From Ferrovibrio sp. MS7 (GTDB lineage Bacteria; Pseudomonadota; Alphaproteobacteria; Ferrovibrionales; Ferrovibrionaceae), in the NCBI RefSeq assembly GCF_038404985.1, contig NZ_JBBKBA010000001.1, positions 1,144,001 through 1,208,000 on the forward strand: a DNA stretch of 64,000 bases. Reading direction: 5' to 3'. Shown piece after piece: positions 50,249-59,200 of the stretch (positions are counted from its first letter, which is position 1; every line of letters begins with the position of its first letter). The translations under genes and the position numbers were made by a program. The notes below the pieces were generated by a model, which saw nothing but the letters and a program-made list of their open reading frames with translations, was not told the origin of the DNA and did no database searches.

Positions 50249-53200
50249 ATGGCTGATAGCATTACCCTTGGCAATTCCGACAATTCCGCCACCCTCAGTG
50301 GCTTCGGCACCCTCACGACGGGCACCGGCACGGACACGATCGTCGTTACCGGCGGTCTGACCAACGCCTCCGTCAACCTCGGGGACGGCAACGACAGCCT
50401 CACCCTTGGCAACGCCGCAAACTCCCTCACCGTCAGCAACGTCGAGACCCTCATCGGTGGCTCCGCTGCGGACACGGTGACGATCAGCGGCACGCTCGAC
50501 AGCTCGGCCTCGATCGACCTCGGCGATGGCAAGGACAAGCTGACGCTGGGCAACAGCGGCTACAGCCTGACGGTCGCCAACGTTGAAAGCGTGGTCGGCG
50601 GCACCGGCGCCGATGTCATCGGCCTCTCCACCACGGTTTCCGGCGGCAGCTTCCTGCTTGGCACCGGTAACGACCAGCTCACCTTCGCTGACGGCGGCAA
50701 CTCGGCCACGGCCAGCGGCGTTGAAACCATCATCGGCGGCACCGGCGCCGACGTCATCACGCTCGGCGCTGCCGCCACTGGCATGCAGATCGACCTGGGC
50801 GATGGCAACGACAGCGTCACCCTGTTCAACGGCACCAACAGCGCCTCGATCTCCAATGTCGAGACCATCACCGGCGCCGCCGGCGCCGACACCATCACGC
50901 TTGAGACCACCGTCACCAACGGCGTCATCAACCTCGGCGCCGGCAACGACAGCCTGACCCTCGCCGATGGCGGCAACACGCTGACCGCTACCAATGTCGA
51001 GACCATCACCGGCGGCACCGATGCCGATGTCGTGACGCTCGGCGCCGCGATTGCCGGCGGCAACATTGATCTGGGCGATGGCTCTGACAGCCTGGCCCTG
51101 GCGACCGGCTCGAACACCGCGACGGTCACCAATGTCGAGACCCTGACCGGCAACACCGGCGCTGACACCATCACCCTTGGCAGCACCATCGACTCGAGCT
51201 CCTCGATCGATCTCGGCGACGGCAAGGACAAGCTGACCCTGGCCGATGGCGGCAACACCGCCAACCTGGCCAACATCGAGTCGATCATCGGCGGCTCTGG
51301 CGCCGATGAAGTGACCCTGACCGGCACGATCTCCGGCGGCAATGTCGATCTGCGTGCCGGCAATGACACCCTGACTCTGGCCGATGGCGGCAACAGCCTG
51401 ACGGTTTCCAACGTCGAGAGCATCATCGGCGGCACCGGCTCCGACGTCGTCACTCTGGGTTCGACCCTGCCGTCCACCGCTTCGGTGGATCTCGGCGATG
51501 GCGCCGATACCCTGAATCTGTTCAACGGCCCGAACCACCTCACCATCACCAATGTCGAGACGGTGATCGGCGGTTCCAATGCCGATGACCTCACCATGTC
51601 GCAGACCGTGACCGGTGTGCTGTTCCAGCTCGGCGCAGGCGCCGACAAGCTGCAGCTCGCTGATGGCGGCAACGACCTGACCGCGACCAATGTCGAAACC
51701 GTGCTCGGCGGTTCGGGTGATGACGTTGTCACCTATGGCGCTGGCGTCACCAATGCCACCATCGACCTGGCCGGTGGCAGCGACAAGGTCACTCTCGCCA
51801 ATGCCGTCAATTCGGCCAGTGTCTCCAATGTCGAGACCCTGATCGGCGGCACCAACAACGACACCATCACGCTCGCCACCACGATCGACAGCTCGGCTTC
51901 GATCGACCTCGGCGACGGCAAGGACAAGATCACCCTGGCCGATGGCGGTAACACCGCCGTGCTGACCAACATCGAGACCGTGATCGGCGGCTCGGGTGCT
52001 GACGATGTCACCCTGTCCACCACCATCACCAGCGGCGTCGTCGACCTCGCGGCGGGCAGCGACAAGCTGACGCTCGCCGATGGCGGCAACACCCTCACCG
52101 TTTCCAACGTCGAGACCCTGACCGGCGGCACCGGCAACGATGTCGTCACCCTCGGCGCCACCGTGGCGGGCGCTTCCGTCGACCTCGCGGCCGGCAATAA
52201 CAGCCTGACGCTCGCCAACGGCACCAACAGCCTTACCGTCACCAACGCTGAAACCGTCACTGGCGGCAGCGGCGCTGACACCGTTACCCTGGGTTCCACC
52301 GTTTCGGCCGGCTCCATCAGCCTCGGCACTGGCAACGACACCCTGACTCTGGCTGATGGCGGCAACACCGCCACCGTGTCGGGCGCCGAGACCATCAATG
52401 GCGGCGCTGACGCCGACATCATTACGCTGGGCGCGGCGCAGTCCTCGGGCACCATCGATCTCGATGATGGCAGCGACAAGCTGGTGCTGGCCAACGGCAC
52501 CAACACCCTGAATATCGCCAATGTCGAGACCCTGACCGGCGGCACTGGTACCGACAACATCACCCTGACCACCACCATCGACTCTTCGGCGGCGATTGAT
52601 CTCGGCGATGGCAAGGACAAGATCACGCTCGCGGCCGGCGGCAACACCGCCGTGCTGGCCAATGTGGAAAGCGTGATCGGTGGCTCTGGCGCCGATGACG
52701 TTACCCTCTCCACCACGGTTTCGGGTGGCACGGTCGACCTCGCCGGCGGCAGCGACAAGCTGACTCTGGCCGATGGCGGCAACAGCCTGACCGCGACCAA
52801 TGTCGAGAGCGTCGTCGGCGGCACCGGCGCTGACGTTGTCACGCTCGGCACCACCATCGACTCGAACGCCTCGATCGACCTGGGCGACGGCAACGACACC
52901 ATTATCCTGGCCAATGGTGCCAACACCGGCACGCTGACCAACGTTGAAACCGTTACCGGCGGCACTGGCGCTGACGACATCACCCTCGGCAGCACGGTCA
53001 CCAATGGCGCGATCAACCTCGGTGCCGGCAGCGACAAGCTGACGCTCGCCGATGGCGGCAATACCGCCACCGTGAGCAACGTTGAAACCCTGACCGGCGG
53101 CGCCGATGCCGATGTGGTCACCCTGGGTGCCGGCGTCACCGGTGCGCAGATCGACCTCAAGGATGGCAGCGACAGCCTGGCGCTCGCCAATGCGGTCAAC

Positions 53201-56200
53201 TCGGCCACGATCTCGAATGTCGAGACCCTGACCGGCGGCAGCAACAACGACACCATCACGCTCGGCACCACGATCGACAGCTCGGCTTCGATTGATCTCG
53301 GCGCTGGCAAGGACAAGCTGACCCTGGCCGATGGCGGCAATACCGCTGTGCTGGCGAACGTGGAAAGCGTGGTCGGTGGCAGCGGCGATGACGATGTCAC
53401 CCTCTCCACCACGGTTTCGGGCGGTTCGGTCGACCTGCATGGCGGCAGCGACAGCCTGACCCTGGCCGATGGCGGCAATACCCTCACCGTCACCAATGTC
53501 GAGAGCGTCACCGGTGGCACCGGTGCGGATACCGTCACCCTGGGTTCGACCCTGCCGACCAACGGCCTGGTCGATCTCGGCGATGGCGCCGACACCCTCT
53601 ACCTGGCGGCTGGCGGCAACAACTTCTCGATCACCAACGTCGAAACCGTGATTGGCGGTTCGGGTGACGATCAGCTCACCCTGTCGCAGACTGTGACCGG
53701 CGTGCTGTTCCAGCTCGGCGGCGGCAATGACAGCCTGACTCTGGCCGATGGCGGCAACGAGCTGACCGCGACCAATGTCGAGACCGTCACCGGCGGTGCC
53801 GATGCCGATACCGTGACGTTGGGTGCGGCGCAGTCCTCGGGCACCTTCGATCTGAAGGACGGCACCGACAAGCTGGTGCTGTTCAATGGCGCCAACACCC
53901 TGAACGTTGGCAACGTCGAAACCCTGACCGGCGGTACGCTGACCGACAACATCACCCTGACCACCACCATCGACTCATCGGCGGTGATCGATCTCGGCGA
54001 TGGCAAGGACAAGATCACCCTGGCGGCTGGCGGCAATACCGCTGTGCTGACCAACATCGAGTCGATCATCGGTGGCTCCGGCGCCGATGACGTCACGCTC
54101 TCCACCGCCCTGACCGGCGGCACGGTCGACCTGGCTGGCGGCAGCGACAAGCTGACCCTCGCCGATGGCACCAACTCCATCAGCGTCGCCAATGCCGAGA
54201 GCATCGTCGGTGGCACTGGTGCCGACACCATCACCCTGCAGTCGACCATCGACAGCAACTCGTCGATCGACCTGGGCGACGGCGCCGACACCCTGATCCT
54301 GGCGAACGGCGGCAACACCGGCACGCTGACCAACGTCGAGAGCGTCACCGGCGGTACTGGCGCTGACGACATCACCCTCGGCAGCACGGTCACCAATGGC
54401 GTCATCAACCTCGGCGCCGGCAGCGACAAGCTGACGCTCGCCGATGGCGGCAACACGCTGACTGCCACCAACGTTGAAACCATCACCGGCGGCGCCGATG
54501 CCGATGTGGTCACCCTGGGCGCCGGCGTTACCGGCGCTTCCATCGACCTCAAGGATGGCAGCGACAGCCTGGCGCTCGCCAATGCGGTCAACTCGGCCAC
54601 GATCTCGAACGTCGAGACCCTGACCGGCGGCAGCAACAACGACACCATCACGCTTGGTACCACCATCGACTCGAGCTCCTCGATCGATCTCGGCGCCGGC
54701 AAGGACAAGCTGACCCTGGCGGCTGGCGGCAATACCGCTGTGCTGGCGAACGTCGAAAGCGTGGTCGGCGGCTCTGGCGATGACGATGTCACCTTCTCCA
54801 CCACGGTTTCGGGTGGCTCGATCGACCTGGATGGCGGCAGCGACAAGCTGACGCTGGCCGATGGCGGCAATACTGTCACCGTCACCAACGTTGAAAGCGT
54901 GATGGGCGGTACCGGTGCGGATACCGTCACTCTGGGTTCGACCCTGCCGACCAACGGCCTGATCGACCTCGGCGATGGCGCCGACACCCTGACCCTGGCG
55001 GCTGGCGGCAACAACTTCACCATCACCAACGTCGAAACCGTGATCGGCGGTTCGGGCGACGATCAGATCACCCTGTCCGAGACCGTGACCGGCGTGCTGT
55101 TCCAGCTCGGCGGCGGCAATGACAGCCTGACTCTGGCTGACGGCGGCAACAGCCTGACCGCGACCAACGTTGAGACTGTCACCGGCGGCTCGGGCGATGA
55201 CACCGTGACCCTGGGCGCAGCCCAGACCTCGGGCACCTTCGACCTGGATGCCGGCAGCGACAAGCTGGTGCTGGCCAACGGCATCAACACCCTGAATGTC
55301 GGCAACGTCGAGACCCTGACCGGCGGCACCGGCAACGACACCATCACGCTGACCACCACGGTGGACAGCTCGGCGTCGATCGACCTCGGCGACGGCAAGG
55401 ACAAGATCACCCTGGCGGCTGGCGGCAATACCGCTGTGCTGACCAACATCGAAAGCGTGGTTGGCGGTTCGGGCGATGACGATGTCACGCTCTCCACTGC
55501 CCTGACCGGCGGTTCGGTGGATCTGGATGGCGGCAACGACAAGCTGACGCTGGCCAATGGCACCAACTCGGTCACCGTCACCAATGTCGAGACCCTGGTT
55601 GGCGGCACCGGTGCGGATACCATCACCCTCGGCGCTGCGCTGACCACGAATTCCTCCGTTGATCTGGGTGACGGCAATGACGCCATCACCCTGGCGAATG
55701 GCGGCAACACCGGCACGCTGACCAACGTCGAAAGCGTCACCGGCGGCACCGGCGCTGACGACGTCACGCTCGGCAGCACGGTCACCAATGGCGTCATCAA
55801 CCTCGGCGCCGGCAGCGACAAGCTGACGCTTGCCGATGGCGGCAACACGCTGACCGCGACCAATGTCGAGACCGTCACCGGCGGTGCCGATGCCGATGTG
55901 GTCACCCTGGGCGCCGGCGTCACCAACGCTTCCATCGACCTCAAGGATGGCAGCGACAGCCTGGCGCTCGCCAATGCGGTCAACTCGGCCACGATCTCGA
56001 ACGTCGAGACCCTGACCGGCGGCACCGGCAACGACACCATCACCCTCGGCACCACCATCGACTCGAGCTCCTCGATCGATCTTGGCGCCGGCAAGGACAA
56101 GCTGACCCTGGCCGATGGTGGCAACACCGCCGTCCTGGCCAATATCGAGAGCGTGGTCGGCGGCACCGGCGATGACGATGTCACCTTCTCGGCGGCCATC

Positions 56201-59200
56201 ACCGGCGGCTCGATCGACCTGCATGGCGGCAGCGACAAGCTGACGCTGGCCAATGGCACCAACTCGGTCACCGTCACCAACGTTGAAAGCGTGATGGGCG
56301 GCACCGGTGCGGATACCGTTACCCTGGGCTCGACCCTGCCGACCAACGGCCTGATCGACCTCGGCGACGGCGCCGACACCCTGACCCTGGCGGCTGGCGG
56401 CAACAACTTCTCGATCACCAACGTCGAAACCGTGATCGGCGGTTCGGGCGACGATCAGATCACCCTCGGCCAGACGGTCTCGGGCGTGCTGTTCCAGCTC
56501 GGTGCCGGCAATGACAGCCTGCAGCTCGCCGATGGCGGCAACGAACTGACCGCGACCAATGTCGAGACCATCACCGGCGGTGCCGACGCTGATGTCGTGA
56601 CGCTGGGTGCGGGCCAGACCTCGGGCACCATCGACCTCAGCGATGGCGCTGACAAGCTGTCGCTGTTCAACGCCAACAACACGCTGACTGTCACCAACGT
56701 CGAGACCCTGACCGGTGGCAACCAGAACGACACGATCACCCTTGGCAGCACCATCGACTCGAGCTCCTCGATCGACCTCGGCGCCGGCAAGGACAAGCTG
56801 ACCCTGGCCGATGGCGGCAACACCGCCCTGCTGACCAACATTGAAACCGTGATCGGTGGTTCGGGTGACGATGATGTCTCCTTCTCCACCAATGTCGCGG
56901 GTGCCACCGTCGACCTGCTCGGCGGCAACGACAAGCTCACCCTGGCGGCCGGCGGCAATTCCGCCACCGTCAGCAATGTCGAGACCATCGTTGGCGGCGG
57001 CAACAACGACGTCATCACGCTCGGCAGTGCGCTGACCACCAACTCGTCGATCGATCTCGGCGACGGCAGCGACACCGTGAACCTGGCCAATGTTGCCAAC
57101 ACCGGCACGCTGACCAATGTCGAGAGCATTGTTGGCGGCACCGCTGCTGACAGCATCACGCTGGGCACCAACACCGCTGGCGCGACCATCAACCTGGGTG
57201 CGGGCGCTGACAGCCTGACCCTGGCGGCTGGTGGCAACACGGTCACGGTAAGCAACGTCGAAACCATCACCGGCGGCACCGATGCCGATGCGGTGACCCT
57301 CACCGTCTCCCTGACCCAGGGCAAGATCGACCTCGGCGATGGCACCGACAGCCTGACCCTTGGCGGCGCTGGCAACGTGATCTCGGTGAGCAACGTCGAA
57401 ACCCTGATCGGCGGCACTGGTGTCGACAACATCACCCTGGAGACCACGGTCGACAGCTCGACCTCGATCAGCATGGGTGCTGGCTACGACACCCTGAAGC
57501 TGGCTGACGGCGGCAACACTGCGGTCATCAGCCAGGCCGAAGTCATCACCGGCGGTACCGGCGACGACGATGTCACCGCGATCAGCAACAGCGCCACCAA
57601 GGTCGACCTTGGCGATGGCAACGACAAGCTGACGCTCGGCACGGCGGCCCTGACCTGGACGGTGACCAACGTCGAAACCCTGGCGGGTTCGTCGGGTGCC
57701 GATACGGTGACCCTGGGCGGCGCGCTGACCACCAACCACACGATCGATCTCGACGCCGGCAATGACAGCCTGACCCTCGCGGCGGGCGGCAATACCGGTA
57801 CGCTGACCAATGTCGAGACCGTGATCGGCGGTACGGGTGCCGACGTCATCACCTTCGGTACCAATGTCGCCGCGGGTTCCGTCAGCCTCGGTGCGGGCAA
57901 TGACAGCCTGACCCTGTCGGCTGGTGCCAACACCCTGACGGTCAACAACGTCGAAACCCTGACCGGCGGCGCCGATGCCGACACCGTGACGCTGAGCCTC
58001 AATATCAGCAACGGCCATTACGACCTCGGCGATGGCAGCGACAAGCTGACCCTGTCTTCGGGCAACAACACCCTGACGGTGTCGAACGTCGAAACCCTGA
58101 TCGGCAACACCGGCGCCGACGCCATCACCCTGCTGACCACCCTGGACAGCAGCGCTTCGATCGACCTCGGCGGTGGCAAGGACGTGGTCAACCTGGCTGA
58201 CGGTGGCAACACCGCCATCCTGACCAATGTCGAAGTCATCACCGGCGGTACCGGCGACGACGACGTCACCCTGGGCGCGGCCGTGACTGGCGCCACAGTC
58301 AACCTGGGTGCCGGCAGCGACATCCTGCGCCTGGCCAATGGCACCAACAGCCTGACGGTTGCCAATGCTGAGACCGTGATCGGCGGTACCGGCAACGACA
58401 CCGTGACCCTGACCAGCACCCTGCCGGCCACTTCGCTGATCGACCTCGGCGATGGCGTCGACACCTTGGTGCTGTTCAACGGCCAGAACAACTTCACCAT
58501 CACCAACGTCGAGAACGTCGTCGGTGGCACCAACAACGATACCGTGGTGCTCTCCGAGGCGGTCACCGGCGCCAAGTTCGACCTGGGTGTGGGCAGCGAC
58601 AGCCTGACCCTGGCCGATGGCACCAACAGCCTCACCGCGACCAGCGTTGAAACCCTGATCGGCGGCACCGGCGCTGACACCGTCACCCTGGGTGCGGGCC
58701 AGACCACCGGCACCATCGACCTCGGCGATGGCGCCGACAAGCTGACGCTTGCCAACGCCAACACCACCATCACGGTCAGCAACGTTGAGACCCTGATCGG
58801 CGGCACCGGCGTGGATACCATCACGCTCGGCACCACCATCGACAGCTCGACCTCGATCGACCTCGGCGCCGGCAAGGACAAGCTGACGCTGGCCGATGGC
58901 GGCAACACCGCCAACCTGACCAACGTCGAAATCGTGGTCGGCGGTTCGGGTGACGACCTGGTCACCCTGGCCACCACCGTGAACGGCGTGACCGTGGATC
59001 TGGGTGCGGGCAGCGACAGCCTGGCCCTGGCCAATGGCAACAACACCATCACGGCGGCGGGCATCGAAACCCTCACCGGCGGCACCGGCAACGATAACGT
59101 CACCTTCTCGGCTTCGCTCGATAGCTCGGCGGTGGTCGATCTCGGTGACGGCACCGATACCGTGACGCTGGCGACGGGCGGCAACACCCTGACCCTGACC

